DNA of 64,000 nucleotides from an uncultured Nocardioides sp. (GCF_947489365.1 NZ_CANLDB010000001.1:930001-994000); one strand, 5' to 3'. Positions 1-9,198 are shown, numbered from the stretch's first letter. A program made the numbers and translations. The notes: a model not told the origin generated them from the letters alone.

Positions 1-161
1 TCGGCGGGATCATCCCCGACGCCGACGGCCGCCGCCTGAAGGAGGCCGGCGTCGCCGCCGTCTACACACCGAAGGACTACGGCCTCACCGCGATCATGTC
101 GAGCATCGTGGACGTGATCCGGGAGGCGGAGGGTCTCACGGCGTCGGACGCCGACGGCTGA
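1..161 (+). CDS. C-terminal end of a cobalamin-dependent acyl-CoA mutase (partial)
   Basis: The window opens inside this gene; the frame read from base 3 gives 52 residues before a TGA at 159-161. The fragment begins GGIIPDAD and continues with VAAVYTPKDYGLTAIM. This is the end of the B12-binding Rossmann domain of methylmalonyl-, ethylmalonyl- or isobutyryl-CoA mutases, where the GGIIP strand precedes the last helices next to cobalamin. These enzymes interconvert branched and linear acyl-CoA thioesters by radical rearrangement in the cytoplasm. Which mutase this is cannot be decided without the N-terminal catalytic part. The presence of ccr, methylmalonyl-CoA epimerase and meaB further along fits an ethylmalonyl- or methylmalonyl-CoA mutase. 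Confidence 0.85.
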   Translation, partial: GGIIPDADGRRLKEAGVAAVYTPKDYGLTAIMSSIVDVIREAEGLTASDADG

Positions 162-181
162 TCGACGTCGACGGTCGGCTC

Positions 182-378
182 ACCGGGTCGCGACCCGCGG
201 CTTACCGGGACTCGACCCGCCGTCGCCCGGTGGAGGCCGTCGCCCGGTGGAGGCCGTCGCCCGGTGGAGGCCGTCTCCCGGCTCACCGGGTCTCGACCCG
301 CAGTCGCGACCTCGTTCCTCGGTCGCGCGCTCGCTCGGCCCCTGAGGCCGCCTCTCGCCTCACCGGGTCTCGACCCGC
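182..378. repeat. Repeat-rich intergenic region, including a 17-bp tandem triplet
   Basis: The 303-bp gap between the mutase and the DUF427 gene holds no credible gene. Four copies of a short palindrome-like motif, ACCGGGTCTCGACCCGC or close variants, start at 182, 204, 285 and 362. Between the second and third, CGTCGCCCGGTGGAGGC is repeated three times exactly and head to tail at 221-271. The end of the gap (about 366-420) carries ggtctcgac, then cgcgcgctcgctcgacc, the same vocabulary as the large repeat clusters near 36.3 and 37.1 kb. It looks like a degenerate member of that dispersed family. Confidence 0.8.
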
Positions 379-464
379 GTACGCGCCTTCGCAAGCTCAG
401 GCGCGCGCTCGCTCGACCTTCGTGCGCTGGGATCCGCGCTCGTCCCTCGCGCGGTTCCCCGCAC

Positions 465-962
465 TCACCAGCCCCAGGACCCGGGGATGCCCTTGAACGG
501 GCCGGCGACCTTCGAGGTGATCCAGCCGCCGTAGAAGCCGCCCTCCTGGGGCCGGACGAGCTCGCCGTCGACGTAGCAGGCCTCGACCGCCAGCGGCGTC
601 ACCGCCCAGTAGCCGAGGAGCTCGGTGAAGTCGGACGTGGGGGAGGGGTAGGTCCAGGCGGCCCGCTCGGCGCGCACGCCACCGCCCACCAGGTCGGCGT
701 ACGCCGCCTCGCCCTTCCACTCGCAGAACGACGACCCGGCCACCGGCACCAGCGCACCGTCGGCGAAGGCCTCGGTGGGCAGGTAGTACGTGGGGGGGTG
801 GGAGGTCTCGAGGACCTTGAACGTCCGGGTCGACTCCGCGACGGTGACGCCGCCGACGACCACGCTCACCGACTCCTTGCTGGCGACCAGCGCGGGGGGA
901 CGGGGGTAGTCCCACACCGACTCCTGGCCGGGTCCGGGCTTCTCGGGCTGAGGTCTGCGCAT
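465..962 (-). CDS. DUF427 domain protein
   Basis: A 165-residue protein with the DUF427 hallmarks: an early WDYPRPP, a central strand reading SSFCEWKGEAAYADL, and a late EACYVDGELVRPQEGGFYGGW. DUF427 is a small beta-rich cytoplasmic fold of unknown biochemical role. I chose the ATG at 962 because the family homology begins within a few residues of it; the longer frame to 1022 would run into the iron-box-like site that serves the divergent ferritin operon. It is transcribed away from that operon, so 963-1041 is a shared promoter region. The family call is firm; function is unknown. Confidence 0.85.
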   Translation of the reverse strand: MRRPQPEKPGPGQESVWDYPRPPALVASKESVSVVVGGVTVAESTRTFKVLETSHPPTYYLPTEAFADGALVPVAGSSFCEWKGEAAYADLVGGGVRAERAAWTYPSPTSDFTELLGYWAVTPLAVEACYVDGELVRPQEGGFYGGWITSKVAGPFKGIPGSWGW

Positions 963-1002
963 GCCCCCAGTGAACCCGGTGTCCCTGACCGGGACCAAGG
1001 AC

Positions 1003-1021
1003 ACAGGTAAGGCTTGCCTCA
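1003..1021 (+). promoter_or_regulatory. Candidate DtxR/IdeR iron box
   Basis: The 19 bases match the actinobacterial iron-box consensus at 13 positions, and the core AGGTAAGGCTTGCCT (1005-1019) has dyad arms AGGnAAG and CTTnCCT. It lies about 21-39 bases upstream of the predicted leaderless transcript start of the Cys-rich protein and ferritin genes, over the expected -35 region. Iron-dependent control of a ferritin makes sense, but the match is imperfect. A second inverted repeat, GTCCC-TGACC-GGGAC, lies just upstream at 981-995. Confidence 0.45.
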
Positions 1022-1029
1022 ATCGCTGC

Positions 1030-1035
1030 TACGGT
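1030..1035 (+). promoter_or_regulatory. -10 box of a probable leaderless promoter
   Basis: TACGGT has its first T exactly 12 bases before the ATG at 1042, and no ribosome binding site precedes that ATG. Transcription would then start on the A of the start codon. Confidence 0.5.
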
Positions 1036-1041
1036 GTGGTC

Positions 1042-1332
1042 ATGGGCAAGAAGTCGTCCCCCGGGCTGCCGAAGACGAAGTGCTGCGTGTCGAAGGACAA
1101 GTGCGGCCGCTGCCCGCTGCGGATGCTCAAGGAGGGCACGCTGCCCGAGGCGTACGCCGTCAAGAAGCGTCGCCTCGTCCACGCCGACTCGATGGAGCCC
1201 GTCCGCAAGGACGACCTCAAGAAGTCCCGGAAGGTCGAGGTCGTGAGCGCCGGCAAGGCGACGAAGGCCGCCAAGGCGAAGGCGTCCAAGAAGGCCGGAC
1301 GCAAGGGCTCGCGTCTGCCCGCCGCCGCCTGA
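1042..1332 (+). CDS. Small Cys-rich, Lys-rich protein upstream of ferritin
   Basis: A 96-residue protein I cannot assign to a named family. Near residues 12-25 it has CCVSKDKCGRCPLRML, a four-cysteine cluster (CC-x5-C-x2-C) that looks able to bind zinc, iron or a cluster. The last 35 residues are a Lys/Ala-rich basic tail that may contact nucleic acid. The ATG is probably leaderless. The gene ends 13 bases before the ferritin start, so the two are almost certainly cotranscribed behind the iron-box-like site. A role in iron or redox handling is inferred from context only. Confidence 0.75.
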   Translation: MGKKSSPGLPKTKCCVSKDKCGRCPLRMLKEGTLPEAYAVKKRRLVHADSMEPVRKDDLKKSRKVEVVSAGKATKAAKAKASKKAGRKGSRLPAAA

Positions 1333-1345
1333 CAGGCTGCGCCCC

Positions 1346-1873
1346 ATGACGGCCACCCGCTTCGCCAGCCAGCTCAACGAGCAGATCGGTCACGAGCTCG
1401 CGGCCCACAACCAGTACCTCGCGTGCGCCGTGCACTACGACGCCCTGACGATGCCGCGCATGGCGGCGTTCTTCTACGCCCAGGCGCTCGAGGAGCGCGA
1501 CCACGCGATGATGATGGTCCGCTTCCTGATCGACACCGACGCCGAGGTCGCGATCCCCGCCCTGTCCGCGCCGCAGTCGACCTTCGCCGACGTCGTGGAG
1601 CCGGTCGCCCTGGCCCTCGACCAGGAGCGCCGCGTGACCGCCCAGATCAACGCGCTGGTCGCCACGGCCCGCGAGGAGCTCGACTTCGCGGCCGAGCAGT
1701 TCATGCAGTGGTTCGTGAAGGAGCAGGTGGAGGAGGTCGCGACGGTCTCCGACCTGCTCGCGGTCGTCCGCCGCAACGCCGACGACGTCGACGACATCGA
1801 GGACTGGGTCGCCCGGGAGGCCGCCGGCGGTGGCGGGGAGGACCCCGGCGCCCCGCCCGTCGCCGGCGCCTGA
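1346..1873 (+). CDS. bfrB: Ferritin, BfrB-like iron storage protein
   Basis: At 175 residues this matches non-heme ferritins such as mycobacterial BfrB. Family features are clear: the first helix with EQIGHELAAHNQYLA, the ferroxidase ExxH in ALEERDHAMMM (around residues 50-55), AIPAL after helix B, ALDQER in helix C and EQFMQWFVKEQVEE in helix D. It should assemble into a 24-subunit cytoplasmic shell that oxidises Fe(II) and stores the mineral. The C-terminal tail is Gly/Pro-rich and disordered, as in BfrB. It follows the Cys-rich protein in a two-gene operon with a possible IdeR site. Confidence 0.93.
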   Translation: MTATRFASQLNEQIGHELAAHNQYLACAVHYDALTMPRMAAFFYAQALEERDHAMMMVRFLIDTDAEVAIPALSAPQSTFADVVEPVALALDQERRVTAQINALVATAREELDFAAEQFMQWFVKEQVEEVATVSDLLAVVRRNADDVDDIEDWVAREAAGGGGEDPGAPPVAGA

Positions 1874-1903
1874 CCGGCCCCCCGACTCGCGACCGTCCCG
1901 GCG

Positions 1904-4900
1904 TCAGTCGAACAGCGCGCGGACGTCGTCCGCGGTGATCAGTCCGCCCGCGGCGCCGCCACCGTCGACCACGTCGGCGAAGAGCGCCGCCTTGCGTGCC
2001 TTCAGGGCCATGACCTTCTCCTCGATGGTGTCGGCGGAGACCAGCCGGTAGACCATCACCGTGCTGCGCTGGCCGATGCGGTGGGCGCGGTCGACGGCCT
2101 GCGCCTCGGCGGCCGGGTTCCACCACGGGTCGAGGACGTAGACGTAGTCGGCCTCCGTCAGGGTCAGGCCCACGCCGCCCGCCTTGAGGCTGATGAGGAA
2201 GACCGGGGCGTCCCCGTTCCGGAAGCCCTCGATGACGGCGGCGCGGTCGGTGGTGGCCCCGTCGAGGTAGGCGTGGTCGAGGCCGGCCTCGGCCAGACGG
2301 TCGCGGGCGCGACCCAGGAAGCCGGTGAACGAGCTGAACACGAGCACCCGGTGACCCTCGGCGGCCACCTCGGTGACGTGCTCGACCAGCAGGTCCAGCT
2401 TCGCCGAGCCGATGTCGTCGTGGTCGGCGTGGACCAGCCCGGGGTCGAGCGCGAGCTGCCGCAGCCGGGTGAGGGCGGCGAGGACCGCCACCTGGTTCTC
2501 GTCGAAGTCCTCGAGGAGGCCCAGGATGCGCTGCTGCTCGCGGGCGTGGCGGGCGTCGTACAGCTCGCGGTGCCGGGGTGAGAGCCGGACCGACAGCTCC
2601 TGCTCCTGCTTCGCCGGCAGGTCCTTCGCGACGAGCTGCTTGGTGCGGCGCAGCATGAACGGGCGCACCCGCTGCTGGAAGCGGGCGAGCGCGCGCTCGT
2701 CGCCCTCCCGCTCGACCGGTTGCGCGACCGCGCGGGAGAAGCCCGCCAGGGTCGGGTACAGGCCCGGGGCGACGATCGCCAGCAGCGACCAGAGCTCGCG
2801 CAGCCGATTCTCGAACGGCGTGCCGGTCACCGCGAGCGCGAACGGCGCCCGCAACCGGCGCACGGCCTTGTGGGCCAGCGACTTGTGGTTCTTGACCTGC
2901 TGCGCCTCGTCGAGGACGACGCCCGCCCAGTCGACGTCGGCGTACTGGTCCTGCTCGAGCCGCAGCAGCGTGTAGCTGGTCACCACGACGTCGGCGCCGG
3001 CGGCGACGTCGGCGACCGTCACCCCGCGCCGGGCCTGGGTCGCGGTCACGGTGGCCACCCGCAGGCCGGGCGTGTGGCGGGCGGCCTCGGAGGCCCAGGC
3101 ACCGACCACGCTGGTCGGGGTGAGGACCAGGAACGGGGCGGACTCGCCCCGGCTGCGTGCGTGGGCGATGAGGGTGAGCACCTGCAGGGTCTTGCCGAGG
3201 CCCATGTCGTCGGCCAGCACGCCGCCGAGGCGGTGTCGCCACAGGAAGGCGAGCCAGGCGAACCCCTCGCGCTGGTAGGAGCGCAGCTCGGTCACGACGC
3301 CGACGGGCTCCGGCCGCTCGATGTCCGTCAGGTCGCGCAGGCTGCGCGCCCGCTCGACCCACTCCGACGCCCGGGCGTCGACGCGGCCCACGTCTGCGAG
3401 CGCCGCCAGCGTGCCGACGTCGTCGCGGGCCACCCGCAGGCGGGTCGGGTCGTCGTCGGCCTGCGCCCGACGGTCGCGCAGGGCGGCGGCGGCCGCGACG
3501 GTCTCCGCCAGCCGGGCGAGCTCGGGCCCGTCGATCCGCACGATGAGCCCGCTGGGCAGCACCATCACGTCGTGCCCGGCGGTCAGCGACGCCAGCAGCT
3601 GGGGGAGGGGGACCGGCTTGCCCTCCACCAGGACGACGACCTCGAGGTCCAGCCAGTCGGTGTGCTCGTCGACGCTCCCCGAGCCCGCACGCCGACCCGG
3701 GGCGGGCTCGGCGAGGTCGAAGGAGATCTCGGGGGCCTCCTCGGCGGGTCGCAGGTCGGGCCGGTCGACCTGCACGACGTCGAGGTCGTCCCGGGACTCC
3801 CAGTCGGGCAGCTCGAGCAGGGCCAGGGAGACGACGTCGGCGCCCGCCACGGTGCGGTCGACCGGGTCGAGCCCCTCGAGGTCCGCCAGGAGCATGCGCT
3901 CCGCGGCGCGGTCGCGCAGGCCGCCGAGGTCGTCGGAGGAGCCGAGCGGGACCGCGTGCGTCTCGCCGTCGGTGCTGTAGGTGACGGACCAGAGCACCTC
4001 GGCGGAGGCCGCGGTGCTCCACCGGACGGTCACCCGGAGCCGGGGCACGACGGCGTCCGGCAGCGCGACGGAGGCGTCCGTGGAGGTGAGGGGGAGCAGG
4101 CGGCCGAGCCGGCGCAGGTAGTCGGGCAGCTCGTCGACCTCGGACGCCGGGACCGTGAGCCGTCGCTCGCCCAGGACGGTCGCCACGTGCTCGGTGAGGG
4201 GCGCCGCCAGCGGGGCGAGGAGCAGCACGCCGTCGGTCGCGACGGCGACCGTGTGGGCGGGCGAGCCGGCCAGCGCGACCGCGGTCGAGGCCCGGGGCTC
4301 GCCGTCCAGGGTCACCCGCAGCCCGACCTGCACCGCGCCGGCGTCGGTCGCGACGAGGTCGACCTCGGCCACCGCCGGCTCGTCGAGGAGGCGCACCTCG
4401 GTGAGGGGCGGCTCGCCGTACAGCACCACCCCGGCCTCCCGGGCCTCGCGCAGGAGCCGCAGCACGTGGGGTCCGAACTCGCCGAGGGTCCGGTCGACCC
4501 CGGCGTAGAAGTACTGCGCGCCTAGGGCGTGGTGCAGGGCGAGCAGCGCTGCGAGCTGCTCGGGGTCGTGGCCCCGGCGCAGCGCCGCGGCCGGGACGTC
4601 CTTCCAGTCGAACCCCCGCTGGACCCATCCCCGCCTGCCCTGCTGCATCGGTCGCAGCCGCACGGTGGGTCGGCCGGTGCCCGTGGCACCCAGGAAGGAG
4701 GAGGCGAAGCGCAGGGCGGTGGCGACCGGTGCGGTCTCCGGCGGGGCCGCGGCACCCAGGCCGTCGAGCACCTGCTCGAGCTGGGTGCGCCAGGTGGGGC
4801 GGGGGACCGGCGAGGCCACGTCGGGGAACGCGAGGGCCAGCGCGAGCGCGGCGCCGTGCTTGCACTGGTGGCCGACCGGGCAGGTGCAGGAGGTCAGCAG

Positions 4901-5122
4901 GTCGACCTGGCGGCGGACGCCGACGTACGCCTCCAGGTCGACGCGGTACGGCGCCGGTGCCGTGCCCTGCACCCGGGCGCGGGCCACGACGTACGACCGG
5001 TCCTTCTCGAGCACCTCGACGGCGTGCACCGACCGCACCAGGCCACCGCGGGCGCGAACGAGCGAGCCGAGGTCGAAGTTCGCCCCCAGCACGTCGGGGT
5101 CGGCGAGGAGGTGGAGGTCCAT
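1904..5122 (-). CDS. SWIM zinc-finger SNF2-family helicase
   Basis: A 1072-residue DNA-dependent ATPase. A SWIM zinc finger (C79-x-C81-x5-C87-x-H89, in CTCPVGHQCKH) sits near the N terminus. A variable middle region follows, then the SNF2 core: Walker A DMGLGKT near residue 640, Walker B box VLDEAQQVKN near 735, and motif VI DRAHRIGQ near 1014. This architecture is common in Actinobacteria and resembles bacterial RapA-like and SNF2 translocases thought to remodel protein-DNA or transcription complexes. The ATG at 5122 is kept because it places the SWIM domain at the usual distance. No partner genes suggest a specific job. A long open frame on the opposite strand is a composition artefact. Confidence 0.92.
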   Translation of the reverse strand: MDLHLLADPDVLGANFDLGSLVRARGGLVRSVHAVEVLEKDRSYVVARARVQGTAPAPYRVDLEAYVGVRRQVDLLTSCTCPVGHQCKHGAALALALAFPDVASPVPRPTWRTQLEQVLDGLGAAAPPETAPVATALRFASSFLGATGTGRPTVRLRPMQQGRRGWVQRGFDWKDVPAAALRRGHDPEQLAALLALHHALGAQYFYAGVDRTLGEFGPHVLRLLREAREAGVVLYGEPPLTEVRLLDEPAVAEVDLVATDAGAVQVGLRVTLDGEPRASTAVALAGSPAHTVAVATDGVLLLAPLAAPLTEHVATVLGERRLTVPASEVDELPDYLRRLGRLLPLTSTDASVALPDAVVPRLRVTVRWSTAASAEVLWSVTYSTDGETHAVPLGSSDDLGGLRDRAAERMLLADLEGLDPVDRTVAGADVVSLALLELPDWESRDDLDVVQVDRPDLRPAEEAPEISFDLAEPAPGRRAGSGSVDEHTDWLDLEVVVLVEGKPVPLPQLLASLTAGHDVMVLPSGLIVRIDGPELARLAETVAAAAALRDRRAQADDDPTRLRVARDDVGTLAALADVGRVDARASEWVERARSLRDLTDIERPEPVGVVTELRSYQREGFAWLAFLWRHRLGGVLADDMGLGKTLQVLTLIAHARSRGESAPFLVLTPTSVVGAWASEAARHTPGLRVATVTATQARRGVTVADVAAGADVVVTSYTLLRLEQDQYADVDWAGVVLDEAQQVKNHKSLAHKAVRRLRAPFALAVTGTPFENRLRELWSLLAIVAPGLYPTLAGFSRAVAQPVEREGDERALARFQQRVRPFMLRRTKQLVAKDLPAKQEQELSVRLSPRHRELYDARHAREQQRILGLLEDFDENQVAVLAALTRLRQLALDPGLVHADHDDIGSAKLDLLVEHVTEVAAEGHRVLVFSSFTGFLGRARDRLAEAGLDHAYLDGATTDRAAVIEGFRNGDAPVFLISLKAGGVGLTLTEADYVYVLDPWWNPAAEAQAVDRAHRIGQRSTVMVYRLVSADTIEEKVMALKARKAALFADVVDGGGAAGGLITADDVRALFD

Positions 5123-5191
5123 GGTCCGGCCATCGTGGCACCCGGGACCGACATCCGGCGGCCGCCGTCCACAGGCCCCACGGGGCCCTGC

Positions 5192-5776
5192 TCAGGGGCC
5201 CCGGCGCTCCCGGCGGCGGTAGACCGCGACGGCCAGGACGGTGGCCACGACGAACACGACGACCGCGGCCAGCAGGCCGAACGGCTCGCCCGCGGCCTCC
5301 TGGACGACGGTCCCCGCCAGCGCCGAGAGGACCATGACGCCGAACGCGAGCACGACCCGGACGCCGATCTCGGCCATCAGCAGGCTGGAGAAGGACCGGC
5401 CGCCGGCGGGGTCGGCCCGCGGGGCCGTCGAAGGAGCCGTGGAAGGGGCCGTCGAGGGTGCCGGCAGCTCGGTGACCGCCACGACGGCGTCGACGGGGAT
5501 CGCGCCGTACACGTGGGGGAAGCGCTCGGTCGACCCCGGCTCGCCCGGCTCCTCGACGACCGGGGCGTCGAGGAGGTCGGTGTCGATCGTGAGCAGGAGC
5601 AGCGGCTCGGTCACGTCGTCGTACACCGCGTCGCGGACCCGCTGCCACTGGTGGGCGTGGGAGCAGTGGACGAACCCGACCTCGGCGAGCGAGCGCCCGC
5701 GGGTGGAGCGGTCGTAGTAGCGGCCCGCGCGGGCGGCGTCCCAGTCGGGGCGCTCCGCGAGGTGGAAGATCCGCAT
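5192..5776 (-). CDS. DUF952 domain fused to a membrane tail
   Basis: Residues 1-110 are a DUF952 domain (starts MRIFHLAERPDWDAA, then GFVHCSHAHQ, and FPHVYGAIP near residue 90), a small fold related to ADP-ribosyl-transfer-like enzymes but of unproven activity. A threonine/alanine/proline linker with the unit APST repeated several times follows. The C-terminal 75 residues then carry two hydrophobic helices (around 133-155 and 165-187) and end in a basic RRRERRGP. A membrane-anchored DUF952 protein is unusual; the family is normally about 110 residues and soluble. The gene starts 13 bases after nucS in the same direction and is probably cotranscribed with it. Confidence 0.8.
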   Translation of the reverse strand: MRIFHLAERPDWDAARAGRYYDRSTRGRSLAEVGFVHCSHAHQWQRVRDAVYDDVTEPLLLLTIDTDLLDAPVVEEPGEPGSTERFPHVYGAIPVDAVVAVTELPAPSTAPSTAPSTAPRADPAGGRSFSSLLMAEIGVRVVLAFGVMVLSALAGTVVQEAAGEPFGLLAAVVVFVVATVLAVAVYRRRERRGP

Positions 5777-5789
5777 CAGGGCCGCCGCA

Positions 5790-6476
5790 TCAGAACAGGC
5801 GCGAGCCCGGGTCGTCGAGCCCGCGCAGCGCGTCGTAGTCGACGACGGCGCAGGCGATGCCGCGGTCGGTGGCCAGGACGCGGGCCTGGGGCTTGATCTC
5901 CTGCGCCGCGAAGATGCCGCGGACGGCTCCCTTGCGGGTGAGCGCCGGGTCGCGGTTGAGCAGCTCGAGGTAGCGCGTCAGCTGCTCGACCCCGTCGATC
6001 TCGCCGCGCCGCTTGATCTCCACGGCCACCGAGGTGCCCGCGGCGTCGCGGCACATGAGGTCGACCGGCCCGATCGCGGTCGGGAACTCGCGGCGCACCA
6101 GCGACAGGCCCTCCGCCAGCGTGGCCGGGTGCTCCGCCAGGAGCTCCTGGAGGTGCTTCTCGACGCCGTCCTTGACCAGGCCCGGGTCGACGCCGAGGTC
6201 GTAGCGGGAGTCGTGGACGACCTCGCTGATGAGGATGCGCAGGGTGTCGTCGGTCTTCGGGCTGGTGACGGTCCACTCGACCTCGCCGTCGTCCGTGGTG
6301 CCCTCGCGCAGGGTGCACGGTGGCGACATCCAGTTCAGGGGCTTGTAGGAGCCGCCGTCGGAGTGCACCAGCACCGATCCGTCGGCCTTGATCATCAGCA
6401 CCCGGGTCGCCATCGGCAGGTGCGCCGTCAGCCGCCCCGCGTAGTCCACCTGGCACCGCGCCACGACGAGTCTCAC
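5790..6476 (-). CDS. nucS: Mismatch-specific endonuclease NucS/EndoMS
   Basis: The 228-residue protein closely follows actinobacterial NucS: it begins [16 protein letters not shown], has [16 protein letters not shown] and [11 protein letters not shown] in the N-terminal DNA-binding half, and carries the PD-(D/E)xK-type nuclease core in PVDLMCRD...VEIKRRG. NucS cuts both strands at G-T, G-G and T-T mismatches and replaces MutS/MutL repair in most Actinobacteria, working with the beta clamp. The GTG at 6476 is chosen because homologues start at exactly this VRLV. An AT-rich TAGATT lies about 14 bases upstream. The C-terminal tail ends in LDDPGSRLF, suiting a clamp-contact motif. It is divergent from the hydrolase gene. 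Confidence 0.96.
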   Translation of the reverse strand: MRLVVARCQVDYAGRLTAHLPMATRVLMIKADGSVLVHSDGGSYKPLNWMSPPCTLREGTTDDGEVEWTVTSPKTDDTLRILISEVVHDSRYDLGVDPGLVKDGVEKHLQELLAEHPATLAEGLSLVRREFPTAIGPVDLMCRDAAGTSVAVEIKRRGEIDGVEQLTRYLELLNRDPALTRKGAVRGIFAAQEIKPQARVLATDRGIACAVVDYDALRGLDDPGSRLF

Positions 6477-6503
6477 GCCGGGCGAATCTACCCGCCTGCC
6501 AGG

Positions 6504-7316
6504 ATGAGCCGCGTGGCCGACCTGCACACGACGACCCTGGGGGAGAGCGGGCCGTGGGTGGTGTTCTGCCACGGTCTCTTCGGCCAGGGCAAGAACTGGA
6601 CGACGGCCGCCAAGACCCTGGCGGGCTCCCACCGGGTGCTCCTCGTCGACATGCCGAACCACGGACGCTCCGCCTGGACCGACCACCTCGACTACGTCGA
6701 CATGGCCGACGCCGTCGCGGAGCTGCTCGACCCCGCCGAGCCGGCGGCCCTGGTGGGTCACTCGATGGGCGGCAAGGCGGCGATGCTGCTGGCCCTGCGG
6801 CACCCGGAGCTGGTCGAGCGCCTCTGCGTCGTCGACATGTCGCCGGTGACCTACGAGGAGGGCGGGCGCGAGGAGTTCGGGCGCTACATCCGCGCGATGC
6901 GCTCCCTCGACCTGGCCGCTCTCGAGACCCGCGCGCAGGCCGACGAGGCGATGAGCGAGGCGGCGCCGAGCCCGACCGTGCGGGGGTTCCTGCTGCAGAA
7001 CCTGCGTCGCGACACCGCCGAGGGGGGAGCCTCCTGGCGCTGGCAGCCGAACCTCGAGCTGCTCGCCGAGGAGCTCGACGTGCTGGGCAGCTGGCCGGAG
7101 GACCGCGTGGCCGACGCCCCGCCGTACGACGGTCCGGTGCTGTGGGTGGCGGGCGCCGAGTCGCCGTACGTGCAGCCGGAGCACGCCGAGGCCATGGAGC
7201 GGCTGTTCCCGCGCGTGCGGAAGGTGACGGTCAAGAACGCCGGTCACTGGGTGCACTCCCAGCAGCCCGAGGTGTTCGCCGAGGTGCTCCGGCGCTTCGT
7301 GGACGCGCCGGCCTGA
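6504..7316 (+). CDS. Alpha/beta-fold hydrolase, YbfF-like esterase
   Basis: A 270-residue single-domain hydrolase without signal peptide. It has the oxyanion [10 protein letters not shown] near residue 25, the nucleophile elbow GHSMGGK (around 88-94) and a late NAGHWVH supplying the histidine. The composition resembles YbfF-type esterases, which act on short acyl esters and acyl-CoA; the true substrate is unknown. The ATG at 6504 follows the AGG of a weak ribosome site. It is read divergently from nucS with only 27 bases between them. Confidence 0.88.
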   Translation: MSRVADLHTTTLGESGPWVVFCHGLFGQGKNWTTAAKTLAGSHRVLLVDMPNHGRSAWTDHLDYVDMADAVAELLDPAEPAALVGHSMGGKAAMLLALRHPELVERLCVVDMSPVTYEEGGREEFGRYIRAMRSLDLAALETRAQADEAMSEAAPSPTVRGFLLQNLRRDTAEGGASWRWQPNLELLAEELDVLGSWPEDRVADAPPYDGPVLWVAGAESPYVQPEHAEAMERLFPRVRKVTVKNAGHWVHSQQPEVFAEVLRRFVDAPA

Positions 7317-7392
7317 TCGCCGCCCTCCCGGCGGGCCCGGGTGGCCGACGTCACAGGTCGGGACGTCCGTGCCCCGTGGCAGGATCGCGAGC

Positions 7393-9192
7393 ATGACTGA
7401 CAGCGCCACCGAGCCCGCCGCCCGCACCGACGTCGTCGGGGTGGTGGGCCTGGGCACGATGGGTGCCGGCATCGCCGAGGTGTTCGCCCGCCACGGCTAC
7501 TCCGTGGTCGGGGTCGAGGTCGACGACGCCGCTGCTGACCGCGGCCAGGGCCACCTCGACCACTCCACGAGCCGGGCGGTCGCGCGCGGCAAGCTCTCCG
7601 AGGAGGACGCCGCCGCGCTGCTCGGGCGGGTGCGGATCACCACCGACCTGGCCGACCTGGCCGACGCCACGCTGGTCGTGGAGGCCATCGGGGAGTCCCT
7701 CGACCTCAAGCGACGGATCTTCAGCCGCCTCGACGAGATCGTCGGCCCCGACGCGGTGCTGGCGACCAACACCTCCTCGCTGTCGGTCACGGAGATCTCC
7801 GCGGCGACCTCCCACCCGGGCCGGGTCGTCGGCATGCACTTCTTCAACCCGGCCCCGGTGCAGAAGTTCGTCGAGGTCGTGCGCACCGTCGTCACCGACC
7901 CGCGGGTGCTCGACGAGGTCACCGGCATGGTCGAGAAGCTCGGCAAGAGCCCGGTCGTCTGCGGCGACCGCGCCGGCTTCATCGCCAACACGCTGCTGTT
8001 CGGCTACCTCAACCACGCGGCGTCCATGTTCGAGAGCCGCTACGCCACCCGCGAGGACATCGACGCCGCCATGCGCTTCGGCTGCGGCTACCCGATGGGC
8101 CCGCTGGCGCTGCTCGACCTGATCGGTCTGGACACGGCGTACGAGATCCTCGAGACGATGTACCGCCAGGGCCGCGACCGGCTCCACGCGCCCACGCCGC
8201 TGCTCAAGCAGATGGTCTCCGCGGGCCTGCTGGGCCGCAAGACGGGCCGGGGCTTCTACACCTACGAGGGCCCCGACAGCCCCGTCGTCGTGGACGACGA
8301 GCGCACGCCGTCCGCCGCGGACGCGGCCGAGCTGCGGCGTCCGGTCCGGACCGTCGGCGTGGTCGGCACCGGGACCATGGCCTCCGGCATCGTCGAGGTC
8401 TTCGCCAAGGGCGGGTACGACGTCCTGTACGTCGGCCGCTCGGCCGACAAGGTCGACGGCGTGGCCGCCCGCGTGGCGAAGTCGCTCGACAAGGCCGTCC
8501 AGCGCGGCAAGCTCGAGGAGTCCGCCCGCGACGAGGTGCTCGGTCGGCTCACCGGCACGACCTCGCTCGACGACCTGTCGTCGGTGGACCTGGTGGTCGA
8601 GGCCATCGCCGAGGACCTGAAGATCAAGACCACCCTCTTCGAGAACCTCGACGAGATCTGCCGCGACGGCGCGATCCTCGCCACGACCACCTCGTCGCTG
8701 CCGGTCATCGAGCTCGCGAAGGTGACCTCCCGCCCCGGTGACGTCGTCGGCATGCACTTCTTCAACCCGGCGCCGGTCATGAAGCTGGTGGAGGTCGTCT
8801 CGACCGTCGCCACCGCCGACGACGTCGCGGAGACCACCCGGGCCCTGTGCGGCGCGGTCGGCAAGACCGCGGTGTCCTGCGGCGACCGGGCGGGCTTCAT
8901 CGTCAACGCGCTGCTGTTCCCCTACCTCAACGACGCGGTGAAGATGCTCGAGGGCCACTACGCGACGGCCGACGACATCGACACCGCCATGAAGCTGGGC
9001 TGCGCCCTGCCGATGGGGCCGTTCGAGCTGCTCGACGTGGTCGGCAACGACGTCTCGCTGGCCATTCAGCGCGAGCTCTACCTGGAGTTCCGCGAGCCCG
9101 GGTTCGCCCCGGCGCCGCTGCTGGAGCACCTGGTCACGGCCGGCTACCTCGGCCGCAAGACCGGGCGCGGGTTCCGCGACCACAGCCGCTGA
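7393..9192 (+). CDS. Tandem 3-hydroxyacyl-CoA dehydrogenase (two fused copies)
   Basis: The 599-residue protein contains two complete 3-hydroxybutyryl-CoA dehydrogenases head to tail. Copy one (about 10-295) has [42 protein letters not shown] and [13 protein letters not shown]. Copy two (about 318-599) repeats these as [34 protein letters not shown] and [13 protein letters not shown]. Each has an NAD-binding Rossmann half and a helical half ending in a GRKTGRGF segment. It oxidises or reduces 3-hydroxyacyl-CoA and could feed the PHA and ethylmalonyl-CoA genes downstream. The second glycine motif has Ala/Ser in place of Gly/Ala, so the copies may differ in cofactor use. The ATG is at 7393, eight bases after CAGGAT. 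Confidence 0.92.
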   Translation: MTDSATEPAARTDVVGVVGLGTMGAGIAEVFARHGYSVVGVEVDDAAADRGQGHLDHSTSRAVARGKLSEEDAAALLGRVRITTDLADLADATLVVEAIGESLDLKRRIFSRLDEIVGPDAVLATNTSSLSVTEISAATSHPGRVVGMHFFNPAPVQKFVEVVRTVVTDPRVLDEVTGMVEKLGKSPVVCGDRAGFIANTLLFGYLNHAASMFESRYATREDIDAAMRFGCGYPMGPLALLDLIGLDTAYEILETMYRQGRDRLHAPTPLLKQMVSAGLLGRKTGRGFYTYEGPDSPVVVDDERTPSAADAAELRRPVRTVGVVGTGTMASGIVEVFAKGGYDVLYVGRSADKVDGVAARVAKSLDKAVQRGKLEESARDEVLGRLTGTTSLDDLSSVDLVVEAIAEDLKIKTTLFENLDEICRDGAILATTTSSLPVIELAKVTSRPGDVVGMHFFNPAPVMKLVEVVSTVATADDVAETTRALCGAVGKTAVSCGDRAGFIVNALLFPYLNDAVKMLEGHYATADDIDTAMKLGCALPMGPFELLDVVGNDVSLAIQRELYLEFREPGFAPAPLLEHLVTAGYLGRKTGRGFRDHSR

Positions 9193-9198
9193 GCCCGG

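Noticed and set aside
2720..4525. Long plus-strand frame within the SNF2 helicase
   Set aside because: No domain, antisense to clear helicase motifs.
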